Positions 43,238 to 51,898 of a stretch of DNA of 64,000 nt are shown in pieces. A model generated the notes under the pieces. The model was not told where the DNA came from, did no database searches, and saw only the letters and a program-made list of their open reading frames with translations. The position numbers and the translations under genes were made by a program. The DNA comes from Marivirga tractuosa DSM 4126 (lineage in GTDB: Bacteria > Bacteroidota > Bacteroidia > Cytophagales > Cyclobacteriaceae), in assembly GCF_000183425.1 (NCBI RefSeq), contig NC_014759.1:3875001-3939000 (forward strand), read 5' to 3'. How positions within the stretch are numbered: the first letter of the stretch is position 1; each line of letters starts with the position of its first letter.

Positions 43238-44716
43238 ATGAACCCACTTAAAAAATTAGCATCCGAAACCGGTTTGTATGGAATGCCCAGCATAATGGGT
43301 AGGTTGCTAAATTATTTATTGGTTCCGATACACACAGGAGTTTTCATGCGAGAGCAATTCGGAACCATTGGGGAATTATATGCTTATGCTGCTTTTCTGA
43401 ATATCATTTATACATTTGGTATGGAAACGGCTTATTTCCGTTTTACCACAAAGGAAAAATCAGAAAGTTACTATGCAAATGCTTTTACGGCCGTTCTTTT
43501 AACTTCTGTCTTATTTAGTGGATGTATTTTTATATTTGCTACTCAAATAATTCAATTTCTTGAATTAGATGTTCAAACTTACATTGTCCGTTACCTTGCA
43601 GTCATCTTTTTTATCGATGCTATAGTGGCAATTCCTCTGGCCAAACTGCGATTAGCCCATAATGCAAGAAAGTTTGCTTTTGCCAGAATGAGCAGTATAG
43701 TGCTCAATATAATTTTCAATCTCTGTTTTTTAATGCTTTTTCCTTTTCTAGCAAAAAACGGTTGGATGAACTGGGCTATACAAGAGCCATTTGATATTGG
43801 ATATGTGTTTTTAGCTAATCTACTGGCTAATTTATCAATGGTAGTTATTTTGTACAAAGAAATATTTATGCAAAAGCTCCAATTCCATTGGCCTAAAGTA
43901 AAAAAAATGTTGGTGTACGCTTTACCAATATTAATAATGGGATTGGCAGGCATATCTGTAGAACAATTAGATAAAATTATTTTTACCCATCTTTTACCTC
44001 CTAATTTTTATGAAGATACTTCTGCTCAAGCGGCTTTAGGAGTTTATACGGCAGCTGTCAAATTGAGTGTTTTTATGGCGTTGGCCATTCAGGCTTTTCG
44101 TTATGCCGGAGAACCTTTCTTTTTCAGTCAGGCAGAAGATAAAGAAGCACCAGAGCTTTTCGCAAAAGTACTCTATTATTTTGTAGCTCTTTCTTTGTTG
44201 ATTTGGGTGGGAGTGAGCTTAAATGCAGATTTAATTGGTCGAATATTTTTAAGCGGAGATGAATATAGAGAAGCTTTATTTTTAGTGCCTATTTTGCTAT
44301 TTGGTAAATTATTTTTTGGAATCTATATCAATCTCAGTATTTGGTTTAAAGTGACCGATAAAACGTATTATGGAGTTTATATTAGTGTAGTTGGGGGACT
44401 TGTAGCATTAATTGGAAATATCATTTTAATACCGATCTTAGGATATACTGGGGCTGCTTTAACCTCTGTCTTGGCTTATTTCAGTATGATGATCTATTGC
44501 TATATAAGTGGTCAGAAGCATTTTAAAATTCCATATCCTGTCGGGAAGATCACTTTAAATATAGTAATTGCAGCAGCTTTAATAATAGCTTTTTTCTATT
44601 TCAAGCCGAGTTCTTTATGGCTTAATTACGGACTAGGTATTTTAATCACATTATTATATGCAGGATCAATGTTTTTATATGAACGCAAAAGTATTTTTTC
44701 CAAAAGATTAAAATGA
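43238..44716 (+). CDS. Polysaccharide flippase (MOP/Wzx-like) membrane protein
   Basis: A 492-aa inner-membrane protein with 12-14 hydrophobic helices, matching the oligosaccharide flippase branch of the MOP superfamily. The N-terminus is MNPLKKLASETGLYGMPSIM and helix 1 follows at about 15-35. Such proteins flip lipid-linked sugars for capsule, O-antigen or exopolysaccharide. The true start is ATG at 43238. An in-frame upstream start at 43163 lies in repeat sequence. No glycosyltransferase cluster is adjacent, so the substrate cannot be assigned. The dut gene starts 25 bases after its stop. Confidence 0.88.
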   Translation: MNPLKKLASETGLYGMPSIMGRLLNYLLVPIHTGVFMREQFGTIGELYAYAAFLNIIYTFGMETAYFRFTTKEKSESYYANAFTAVLLTSVLFSGCIFIFATQIIQFLELDVQTYIVRYLAVIFFIDAIVAIPLAKLRLAHNARKFAFARMSSIVLNIIFNLCFLMLFPFLAKNGWMNWAIQEPFDIGYVFLANLLANLSMVVILYKEIFMQKLQFHWPKVKKMLVYALPILIMGLAGISVEQLDKIIFTHLLPPNFYEDTSAQAALGVYTAAVKLSVFMALAIQAFRYAGEPFFFSQAEDKEAPELFAKVLYYFVALSLLIWVGVSLNADLIGRIFLSGDEYREALFLVPILLFGKLFFGIYINLSIWFKVTDKTYYGVYISVVGGLVALIGNIILIPILGYTGAALTSVLAYFSMMIYCYISGQKHFKIPYPVGKITLNIVIAAALIIAFFYFKPSSLWLNYGLGILITLLYAGSMFLYERKSIFSKRLK

Positions 44717-44741
44717 TACTTTTGAGTTAGAATAATATATT

Positions 44742-45170
44742 ATGCAAGTAAAAGTTATAAATAAATCAAATAATGAATTACCAGCTTACCAAACGCAAAG
44801 TGCTGCCGGTTTGGATTTAAGAGCAAATTTGGACGAACCTATTAACTTAAAGCCAATGCAAAGGATGTTGGTGTCTACAGGTCTTTTTATGGAACTGCCT
44901 GAAGGCTATGAGGCACAAATTCGTCCAAGAAGTGGATTGGCTTTTAAGCATGGTATTACGGTTTTGAATAGTCCTGGCACGATTGATGCAGATTACAGAG
45001 GAGAGATTAAGATTTTATTGGTTAATCTATCCGATGAATCTTTTTTAATTGAATCTGGTGAGAGAGTAGCTCAAATGGTGATTTCAAAGCATGAGCAAAT
45101 TGATTGGGAGTTAGTAGAAACATTAGAGGATTCCAAAAGAAGTGCAGGAGGTTTTGGGAGTACGGGGTAG
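44742..45170 (+). CDS. dut: Deoxyuridine 5'-triphosphate nucleotidohydrolase
   Basis: A 142-aa trimeric dUTPase that converts dUTP to dUMP and pyrophosphate, keeping uracil out of DNA and feeding dTMP synthesis. All five motifs are present in order: [41 protein letters not shown] and the C-terminal P-loop-like [10 protein letters not shown]. Length is normal. The TAG stop is directly continuous with a GC-rich palindromic element (45168-45193). A nucleotidyltransferase gene follows after the 194-base repeat-flanked spacer. Confidence 0.97.
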   Translation: MQVKVINKSNNELPAYQTQSAAGLDLRANLDEPINLKPMQRMLVSTGLFMELPEGYEAQIRPRSGLAFKHGITVLNSPGTIDADYRGEIKILLVNLSDESFLIESGERVAQMVISKHEQIDWELVETLEDSKRSAGGFGSTG

Positions 45171-45193
45171 CCCCCTAGCCCCCAAAGGGGGAA
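45168..45193. repeat. GC-rich palindromic repeat starting at the dut stop codon
   Basis: TAGCCCCCTAGCCCCC then AAAGGGGGAA. The first TAG is the dut stop. It has the same sequence and the same stop-codon relationship as the copy at 40910-40934 read on the minus strand. Confidence 0.8.
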
Positions 45194-45311
45194 TAAGCAC
45201 AGAACTATCTAAGTAGAAAACATAATCTGTATTATTATTTTTATCAGCTTATTCATAAGTTAAAAGTGATATAGAGTCAAATTTAAAAACTAATGTCCAT
45301 CCGTGCTGCCG

Positions 45312-45336
45312 TTCCCCCTTTGGGGGTTAGGGGGCC
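45312..45336. repeat. GC-rich palindromic repeat, inverted partner of the 45168 copy
   Basis: TTCCCCCTTTGGGGG then TTAGGGGGCC, the reverse complement of the copy at 45168. Together they bracket about 118 bases of AT-rich sequence with no visible gene, a MITE-like arrangement. It lies 28 bases before the nucleotidyltransferase start. Confidence 0.75.
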
Positions 45337-45364
45337 GGGTTGGCTGGGCTAAACATAAAACATT

Positions 45365-46375
45365 ATGAACATTATTATTCCAATGGCAGGCATGGGAAAA
45401 CGCATGCGCCCACATACATTAACAGTTCCAAAACCTTTAGTACCTATCGCTGGTAAACCTATCGTTCAACGTTTAGTGGAAGATATCGCAAAAGTTTGCG
45501 GAAGTGAAGTTGATAAAATTGGCTTTATCATTAAATCTTCCTTCGGACAAGAAATAGAGAAAAATTTATTGAAAATTGCCGAGTCAGTAGGTGCTGAAGG
45601 CTCTATCCATTATCAGGAAGAAGCTCTAGGAACTGCGCATGCCATCATGTGTGCCAAAGATTTATTAGATGGTAAGACCGTGGTGGCATTTGCCGATACG
45701 CTTTTCAAAGCAGATTTCAAATTGGATACTTCCGAGGAAGGCATTATTTGGACTCAAAAAGTGGATGATCCTTCTGCTTTTGGTGTTGTAAAAGTAAATC
45801 ATGATAATGTTATTACTGATTTCATAGAGAAACCTAAAGAACCAGTTTCCAATCTGGCTATTATTGGTATTTACTATTTCCAAAAGGGTGAAGACTTAAG
45901 AAAAGAACTTCAATATCTGTTAGATAATGATATTAAAGATGCAGGTGGTGAATTTCAAATCACAGTGGCATTAGAGAATATGAAGGATAAAGGCGTTAAA
46001 TTGCGTCCTGGAACGGTTACTGAGTGGTTGGATTGCGGAAATAAAGACGCAACAGTTTATACCAATCAGCGCTATTTGGAGTTTATAAAGAGTGAAGAGC
46101 TGATTAGTAAATCGGCTAAAATTGAAAATTCCATTATCATTCCACCCGTTTATTTGGGTGAAAATGTTTCGATTAAGAACTCTGTGATAGGTCCACACGT
46201 TTCCATTGGAAATGATACTGATGTTCAAGACAGCAGAATAAGTAATAGTATCATTCAAACGAACTCAATAATATCTGAAGCGCAAATAAAAAATAGCATG
46301 CTCGGTAATTTTGTATTGTATGAAGGAGCAGCTAAGGACTTAAGTATTGGGGATTATAATAAGGTGATTGAATAA
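45365..46375 (+). CDS. Sugar-phosphate nucleotidyltransferase
   Basis: A 336-aa NDP-sugar pyrophosphorylase. The N-terminal Rossmann-like domain carries the nucleotide-binding signature PMAGMGKRMRPHTLTVPKPL (residues 6-25). GTAHAIM at about 90-96, FADTLF at about 110-115 and the EWLDCGNKD motif near 218 complete the active site. The C-terminus (about 245-330) is a left-handed beta-helix of hexapeptide repeats (IIPPVYLGENVSIKNSVIGP). This resembles glucose-1-phosphate thymidylyltransferase or GlmU-type uridylyltransferase; the substrates cannot be fixed from sequence. It is followed after 4 bases by a TPR protein gene. Confidence 0.88.
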   Translation: MNIIIPMAGMGKRMRPHTLTVPKPLVPIAGKPIVQRLVEDIAKVCGSEVDKIGFIIKSSFGQEIEKNLLKIAESVGAEGSIHYQEEALGTAHAIMCAKDLLDGKTVVAFADTLFKADFKLDTSEEGIIWTQKVDDPSAFGVVKVNHDNVITDFIEKPKEPVSNLAIIGIYYFQKGEDLRKELQYLLDNDIKDAGGEFQITVALENMKDKGVKLRPGTVTEWLDCGNKDATVYTNQRYLEFIKSEELISKSAKIENSIIIPPVYLGENVSIKNSVIGPHVSIGNDTDVQDSRISNSIIQTNSIISEAQIKNSMLGNFVLYEGAAKDLSIGDYNKVIE

Positions 46376-46379
46376 TATT

Positions 46380-48152
46380 GTGAGTAAAACTTTCCATCAT
46401 ATATTTAACCGTATAGTTATATTCTGTCTGTTGTGCGGGCAGGGTTTGATCGTATGTGCTCAAACTCCAGAAACACCTAATATTCCTCAACAAGAAGATG
46501 TATTACCTGATGCAGACCCATTGAAGGTAGATCGTTTTAATGTTGAGTTTTTGATAGTGGAAGGAATGCATTTCCTATCTATTGATAATCCTGCCAAAGC
46601 ATTGGATAGTTTTATGAAGGCGCATCAAATTATGCCTGAAAATTCTGCCATTAATTATAAAATCGCCAAGATTCTTCGAGAAAGTGAGGATATAGACCAA
46701 GCTTTGTTTTACATTTCAAAAGCAACTGATAAAGAAGAGACCAATTATTTTTATCAAGCCTTGAAAGCCGAAATATTGACGGATAAAGGGGATTTATCAA
46801 GTGCAATTGCTACTTATGAAGATTTGTATGAATTATCGGAGGATGCTCCTGATGATTATTTATTAGAATTAGCAGCTTTATACCTTTACAATGGCAATCC
46901 AAATATGGCTTTAAAAACCTATGACAGAATTGAAAAGCGACTGGGGGTATTGGAAGAAGTCAGCACTCAAAAGCAGAAAATTTATTTGAAACAAAATAAA
47001 CTCAAAGAAGCAATTGCTGAAGGGAAGAAATTGGTAGAAGCTTATCCGAAAATTGGAGCTTATGCAGTTTCTGTTTCGCAAATATTGGTTTCTAATGATA
47101 AGAATACAGAAGCTATTGAGTATTTGAAAGAATATTTAAGTGAACATCCGAATCAAGCAGTAGCTGAAATGGAGTTGGCAAAACTTTACAGACAAGCAGA
47201 TGAGGTTACACTTGCTCTTGAATATTTTGAAAGGGCTTTCAGTTCGGAAGAAATCCAATTGGAAGATAAATTGAATGGCTTTGTTGCTCTTATTCAAAAG
47301 CTTTCAAAAGTGGAGGATTTGACAAAATTAAAGCGTTTGGGTAAAAATATTTTACAAATTCATTCTTCTGATGCCAACGCATATGCAGCAAATGGTGATT
47401 TATATTTTGCTTTAAAACAAAAGGACAGTGCGAAATATTTCTATAAAAAAGCAGTAGAAATAAATGGTAATAATCTTCAACTATGGCAAAATTTATTATC
47501 ACTGGAGATGGAAAATAATCATTATCAGAATGTAGTTGAATATGCTGATGAGGCACTTACTTATTTCCCTAATCAGCCTGTATTATACCTATATGCTGGT
47601 TCAGCAAATTTTTCTTTGAAAAATTTCAAGAATGCTATTATGTTTTGGGAGCAGGGAAAATCTATGGTTTATGGAAATGATAGAATGAAAAGTAGTTTTG
47701 CTGCTCAACTAGCTGATGCATATCATGCTGACAAGCAATATGAAAAAGCCTTTAAAACTTATGAAGAAGCCATAAAAGCCAATCCGAACAATTACTTTGC
47801 CATTAATAACTATGCATACTACTTGTCCTTGAAAAAGCAAAATCTTGAAAGGGCGAAAGAATTGTCTGCCAGAATGGTAAAAGCAAATCCGGATAATGCT
47901 ACTTTCTTAGATACTCATGCTTGGGTTTTATTTCAAATGGAAGAATATCAAGAAGCTTTGAAATATTTAGAACGGGCAGTTCAAAATCAATCTTCTGCAA
48001 CTATCATAGAGCATTATGCTGATGCACTCTATAAAACTGGACAGAAGGAAAAAGCCATAGAACAATGGAAGAAAGCTAAATCTTTAGGTGGTGCTTCCGA
48101 CTTAATTGAAAAAAAAATAGCAGAAAAAAAATATTATGATGCGTCTATTTAG
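46380..48152 (+). CDS. Exported TPR-repeat protein
   Basis: A 591-codon protein with an N-terminal signal peptide (SKTFHHIFNRIVIF then LLCGQGLIVCAQ). A chain of TPR motifs runs from about residue 50 to the end, for example AFKTYEEAIKANPNNYFAIN and EALKYLERAVQNQS. It probably works as a periplasmic or outer-membrane scaffold. The start is GTG at 46380, 4 bases after the nucleotidyltransferase stop; a TTG at 46368 would overlap that gene and put a less typical tail before the signal peptide. It overlaps the DUF4292 lipoprotein gene by 17 bases, so it belongs to the same operon. The partner is unknown. Confidence 0.85.
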   Translation: MSKTFHHIFNRIVIFCLLCGQGLIVCAQTPETPNIPQQEDVLPDADPLKVDRFNVEFLIVEGMHFLSIDNPAKALDSFMKAHQIMPENSAINYKIAKILRESEDIDQALFYISKATDKEETNYFYQALKAEILTDKGDLSSAIATYEDLYELSEDAPDDYLLELAALYLYNGNPNMALKTYDRIEKRLGVLEEVSTQKQKIYLKQNKLKEAIAEGKKLVEAYPKIGAYAVSVSQILVSNDKNTEAIEYLKEYLSEHPNQAVAEMELAKLYRQADEVTLALEYFERAFSSEEIQLEDKLNGFVALIQKLSKVEDLTKLKRLGKNILQIHSSDANAYAANGDLYFALKQKDSAKYFYKKAVEINGNNLQLWQNLLSLEMENNHYQNVVEYADEALTYFPNQPVLYLYAGSANFSLKNFKNAIMFWEQGKSMVYGNDRMKSSFAAQLADAYHADKQYEKAFKTYEEAIKANPNNYFAINNYAYYLSLKKQNLERAKELSARMVKANPDNATFLDTHAWVLFQMEEYQEALKYLERAVQNQSSATIIEHYADALYKTGQKEKAIEQWKKAKSLGGASDLIEKKIAEKKYYDASI

Positions 48153-48882
48153 TGTGTTGATTTGTTGTGCAATTTTGTTTTTTTCCTCTTGTGGCAAAAA
48201 GCTTTTACCAACTTCTTCTATAGAGGAAGAATACGCATTGGAAAAGTTCGATTTTGAATATCTACAAGCCAAATCTAAAATCAGGTTTAGCTCACCCGAT
48301 AAAAGCTTAAGTTCAAGTGCGACTATCAGGATGAAAAAAGACAGTGTTATCTGGATTTCTGTTTCACCAATATTTGGGATCGAAGCGGCAAGAGGTTTTA
48401 TAAGTCAAGATACTATCGTTTTTATGGATAGGGTCAATAAGGATGTCTATAGATATAATTATGAATCTTTAAGTAACACCCTTAATTTTGAGGTGAACTT
48501 TGAAATGCTGCAGTCAATTATTTTAGGTAATCAGGTTTTCGACTTTAAGCGAGATGATAATTTTTCCAAAAAATCAGGAGAATTAAAAATTGGTCAAAAA
48601 AGAGGAAGATTTGAATTAGAAACATTTGCTGCAGTTGAAAACAGAAAAGTAAAGGCGATGAAGGTTCGAGAAATACCAGATGGAAGCAAAATGGAAATTA
48701 TTTTTTCTGAATTTAACATAGTAGCTGAACAAGCATTTCCATTCAGCACCAATGTAGAAATAGTATCAAAAGGCACGAAAGGAGATGAAAGTACTAATGT
48801 TGAAATCAATCATTCTAAAGTAGAAATTGGAGACGCCTCATTATCCTTTCCGTTTAGCGTACCGAGTAAGTATGAAAATTAA
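48136..48882 (+). CDS. DUF4292 lipoprotein
   Basis: A 248-aa lipoprotein with lipobox FFSSCGKK (Cys near 19). The rest is a beta-rich fold (KSKIRFSSPDKSLSSSATIR, DSVIWISVSPIFGIEAARG) matching DUF4292, which has a LolA/LolB-like look: an incomplete barrel with hydrophobic strands. A role in lipoprotein or lipid handling is therefore possible but unproven. It overlaps the TPR gene upstream by 17 bases and the EnvC-like gene downstream by 11 bases, so the three are tightly coupled in translation. Confidence 0.85.
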   Translation: MMRLFSVLICCAILFFSSCGKKLLPTSSIEEEYALEKFDFEYLQAKSKIRFSSPDKSLSSSATIRMKKDSVIWISVSPIFGIEAARGFISQDTIVFMDRVNKDVYRYNYESLSNTLNFEVNFEMLQSIILGNQVFDFKRDDNFSKKSGELKIGQKRGRFELETFAAVENRKVKAMKVREIPDGSKMEIIFSEFNIVAEQAFPFSTNVEIVSKGTKGDESTNVEINHSKVEIGDASLSFPFSVPSKYEN

Positions 48883-50077
48883 GGTTTTCCATATTGGCTT
48901 ATTTGTTCTCCTATTTGTATTTGGGCATTTGGCAAATGCCCAAAAATCTAGGGAAGAACTTGAGAAAGAAAAGAAAGAAAATCTCGAGAAAATCAGTCAG
49001 GCGGAAAAGATATTAAATCAAACTACATCAAAAAAGAAGGCAACGATTGGGCAATTAAATGCCCTAAATTACAAAATTGAAGCACAACAATCTTTAACTA
49101 ATTCAATCTCTAATGAGCTTAATTTACTGAATCAAAAGTTGAATGAAATCGGGAGTATCATTAACTCCATGGAAAGTGACTTAGATAAAATGAAAGCAGA
49201 GTATGCCAGTATGCTCTATGCTACCCAAAAAAGTAATCAATCTTTAAGTAAACTGGCCTATATTTTTGCATCAGCCTCTTTTTATGAAATGTTTATGCGA
49301 CTCAAGTACATGGAGTATTATGGGAAAATGCGGAGGCAGCAAGCAGCTCAAATCGAAATGATTAAAGATTTGTTGATCAGGCAAAAGGAAAGTGTGGAAG
49401 AAGTAAGATTAGAAAAAAGCACCTTGCTTCAAGAACAGATTTTCAGAAACCGGGAATTAAACAAGTTGAAACAGCAACAGAGTGATTTAGTAGCTGAGCT
49501 GAACAAGCGAGAAAAACAAGTCAAAAGTGAAATAGAGGACAGAAAGAAGGCAGTTGATAATCTTGAAAAAATTATTGCAGATTTAATTAAGAAAGAAATT
49601 GAAAAAAGTTCTAAAGGAGCCTCTTCTACTAAATTTGCTTTAACTCCTGAGGCTAAAGAGCTGTCAGATTCATTTGCAGGCAATAGAAATAAATTGTTCT
49701 GGCCAGTGACTTCAGGCTTTATTTCCCAGAAATTTGGTACTCATCCGCATCCTGTCTACAAAAATATTCAAATCAATAATGATGGAATTGATATTCAAAC
49801 CAATGAAAATGAGGAAATAAGAGCCGTTTTTGATGGGGAAGTAAGAAATGTAGCTTTCATTCCAGGGATGAACAATGTTGTGATGGTGCAACATGGTGAG
49901 TATTTTACTGTTTATGCTAAGCTTAAAGATGTAAAAGTGAAGAAAGGAGATAAAATAACCGCTAAAGAAACTTTAGGCATTGTTTATACGGACAATGACG
50001 GCACCTCTGAAGTGCAGTTTCAGGTTTGGAAAAACAACCAAAAGTTGAATCCTGAACAGTGGTTATTTAAAAAGTGA
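48872..50077 (+). CDS. EnvC-like murein hydrolase activator with degenerate M23 domain
   Basis: A 401-aa exported protein. The signal peptide ends HLANAQ. Long coiled coils follow (about 25-245, for example KSREELEKEKKENLEKISQ) and then a C-terminal LytM/M23 domain (about 285-400). The zinc ligands of active M23 peptidases are missing: the H-x3-D position reads NNDGIDI and the H-x-H position reads VQFQVW. Such coiled-coil plus degenerate LytM proteins (EnvC) activate cell-separating amidases and do not cut murein themselves. The start is ATG at 48872; the longer frame from 48827 adds residues inside the DUF4292 gene. Confidence 0.9.
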   Translation: MKIKVFHIGLFVLLFVFGHLANAQKSREELEKEKKENLEKISQAEKILNQTTSKKKATIGQLNALNYKIEAQQSLTNSISNELNLLNQKLNEIGSIINSMESDLDKMKAEYASMLYATQKSNQSLSKLAYIFASASFYEMFMRLKYMEYYGKMRRQQAAQIEMIKDLLIRQKESVEEVRLEKSTLLQEQIFRNRELNKLKQQQSDLVAELNKREKQVKSEIEDRKKAVDNLEKIIADLIKKEIEKSSKGASSTKFALTPEAKELSDSFAGNRNKLFWPVTSGFISQKFGTHPHPVYKNIQINNDGIDIQTNENEEIRAVFDGEVRNVAFIPGMNNVVMVQHGEYFTVYAKLKDVKVKKGDKITAKETLGIVYTDNDGTSEVQFQVWKNNQKLNPEQWLFKK

Positions 50078-50217
50078 AATAATAATTGAATTGATTAACT
50101 GAACTATTCTACCATTTTAACCCTTTCTCATAAATAAGCTGTCAATTTTTTGATGAGTGATTGCTTAGGCAGTCAAATATTATTTAACTTTACATTCACA
50201 TTTATAATAAATAAGCA

Positions 50218-50460
50218 ATGAACACAGTATTTGCATTTTTAGGAGGATTGGGAGGATGGGAAATTCTTCTGATCATGTTAGTGATTTTAATATTTTTTGG
50301 TGCTAAAAGAATTCCTGACCTTGCAAGAGGCCTAGGGAAAGGTATCAGAGAGTTTAAAGATGCTACCACAGAAATTAAAGACAATATTGAAGACGGAGGT
50401 ACAAAAAACACAACCTCTAAAACAGATAGTACTGAAAGTAGCAATACTAAAGACCAATAA
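50218..50460 (+). CDS. tatA: Sec-independent translocase subunit TatA/TatE
   Basis: An 80-aa single-span protein. The N-terminal hydrophobic helix (about 12-27), the FGAKRIPDLARGLGKGIREF hinge/amphipathic helix (about 28-47) and the acidic, polar tail match TatA. It forms the pore-like component for export of folded proteins through the inner membrane. TatC is not in this window. It follows the EnvC-like gene after 140 bases and precedes gatA by 3 bases. Confidence 0.95.
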   Translation: MNTVFAFLGGLGGWEILLIMLVILIFFGAKRIPDLARGLGKGIREFKDATTEIKDNIEDGGTKNTTSKTDSTESSNTKDQ

Positions 50461-50463
50461 AAC

Positions 50464-51888
50464 TTGGAAACCTATCACAGTCTAAAACTACTTCAGCAGG
50501 AGCTGAAGCAAGAAAAGTATTCCCTAAATTCGGTTGTTGAACATTATTTAAAGCAAATTGAAGAGCAAAAACAGCTCAATGTCTTTTTAGATGTTTACGA
50601 AACTGAAGCCTTGGCTAAAGCTGATCAACTTCAAATGAAGTTAAAAGATGGAAAGCCACTAGGGAAACTATTTGGTCTAGTGATAGGAATAAAAGATGTC
50701 TTGGTTCATCAAAACCATGAGGTTCGATCTGCATCTGAAATTTTAAAAGGTTTTGAATCCCAATTTACAGGAACGGCAGTTCAGAGATTACTTGATGAAG
50801 ATGCCATTATCATTGGAGCTCAAAATTGTGATGAATTTGCTATGGGTTCTTCCAATGAAAACTCTGCTTTTGGACCTACTTTAAATGCAGCTGATCATTC
50901 AAGAGTGCCCGGTGGTTCTTCTGGGGCATCGGCTGTTGCAGTTCAAGCCGGCCTATGTATGGCTTCTCTAGGAACTGATACGGGTGGTTCCGTAAGGCAA
51001 CCAGCCGCTTTTTGTGGGGTAGTGGGTATTAAACCTACTTATTCCAGAGTTTCTCGCTACGGTTTAATCGCTTTCGCTTCTTCTTTTGATTGTATTGGTA
51101 TATTTTCAAATAATATTGAAGATAATGCTCGTATTTTAGAAGTAATTGCTGGTTATGATGAATATGACAGTACAGTTTCGACAGAAGAAGTGCCTGACTA
51201 TGCTAGCAATCTCCACATTAATAAAAAATTGAAGATTGCTTACGTAAAGGAGACTATAGAAAATGAAGCATTAAATTCTGAAATAAAAGAAGCCACCATT
51301 TCTAAATTAGAATGGTTGAAAAAGGAAGGGCATCAAGTGGAAGAAGTCACTTTTCCTCATTTAGATTATGTTTTACCAACCTATTATATCTTAACCACCG
51401 CAGAAGCTAGTACTAATTTATCTCGTTTCGATGGCGTGCGCTATGGATATAGAGCACCAGAGGCGCACAATATGGAAAGCATGTATAAACTTTCCCGTTC
51501 TCAAGGATTTGGCGAGGAAGTGAAAAGGAGAATTATGCTAGGTACTTTTGTGCTTTCTGCTAGTTATTTTGACGCTTATTATACTAAAGCTCAAAAAGTA
51601 AGAAGGATCATTAGAGATGAAACCCGAGAAATGCTTTCGGAATATGATTTTATCATTATGCCTACCACCCCAACCACTGCATTTCAACTAGGCACAAACC
51701 GAGATAATCCTGCTGAAATGTACTTGGAGGATATTTTTACCGTTCAAGCTAACGTGAGTGGCATTCCAGCTATTTCCATTCCAAATGGAGTGGATGCTCA
51801 AAATTTACCAATTGGCTTACAAATTATGACTGACGTATTCAAAGAGATTGAATTATATGCATTTGCTGATTATTTGATGCAATCATAA
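50464..51888 (+). CDS. gatA: Glutamyl/aspartyl-tRNA amidotransferase subunit A
   Basis: A 474-aa amidase-signature enzyme. It supplies ammonia for converting Glu-tRNA(Gln) or Asp-tRNA(Asn) to the amides. The Ser-cisSer-Lys triad is visible: Lys in LVIGIKDVLVH (about 76), cis-Ser and Ser in PGGSSGASAVAVQAG and GTDTGGSVRQPAAFCG (about 149-186). The start is TTG at 50464, 3 bases after tatA; no upstream ATG fits in frame and a later start would cut the conserved N-terminus. It is near the usual length. gatB and gatC are elsewhere. Confidence 0.95.
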   Translation: METYHSLKLLQQELKQEKYSLNSVVEHYLKQIEEQKQLNVFLDVYETEALAKADQLQMKLKDGKPLGKLFGLVIGIKDVLVHQNHEVRSASEILKGFESQFTGTAVQRLLDEDAIIIGAQNCDEFAMGSSNENSAFGPTLNAADHSRVPGGSSGASAVAVQAGLCMASLGTDTGGSVRQPAAFCGVVGIKPTYSRVSRYGLIAFASSFDCIGIFSNNIEDNARILEVIAGYDEYDSTVSTEEVPDYASNLHINKKLKIAYVKETIENEALNSEIKEATISKLEWLKKEGHQVEEVTFPHLDYVLPTYYILTTAEASTNLSRFDGVRYGYRAPEAHNMESMYKLSRSQGFGEEVKRRIMLGTFVLSASYFDAYYTKAQKVRRIIRDETREMLSEYDFIIMPTTPTTAFQLGTNRDNPAEMYLEDIFTVQANVSGIPAISIPNGVDAQNLPIGLQIMTDVFKEIELYAFADYLMQS

Positions 51889-51898
51889 TCTAAATATT

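Noticed and set aside
48827..48871. 15-residue N-terminal extension of the EnvC-like frame
   Set aside because: It lies inside the DUF4292 gene and would precede a normal signal peptide that begins at 48872.
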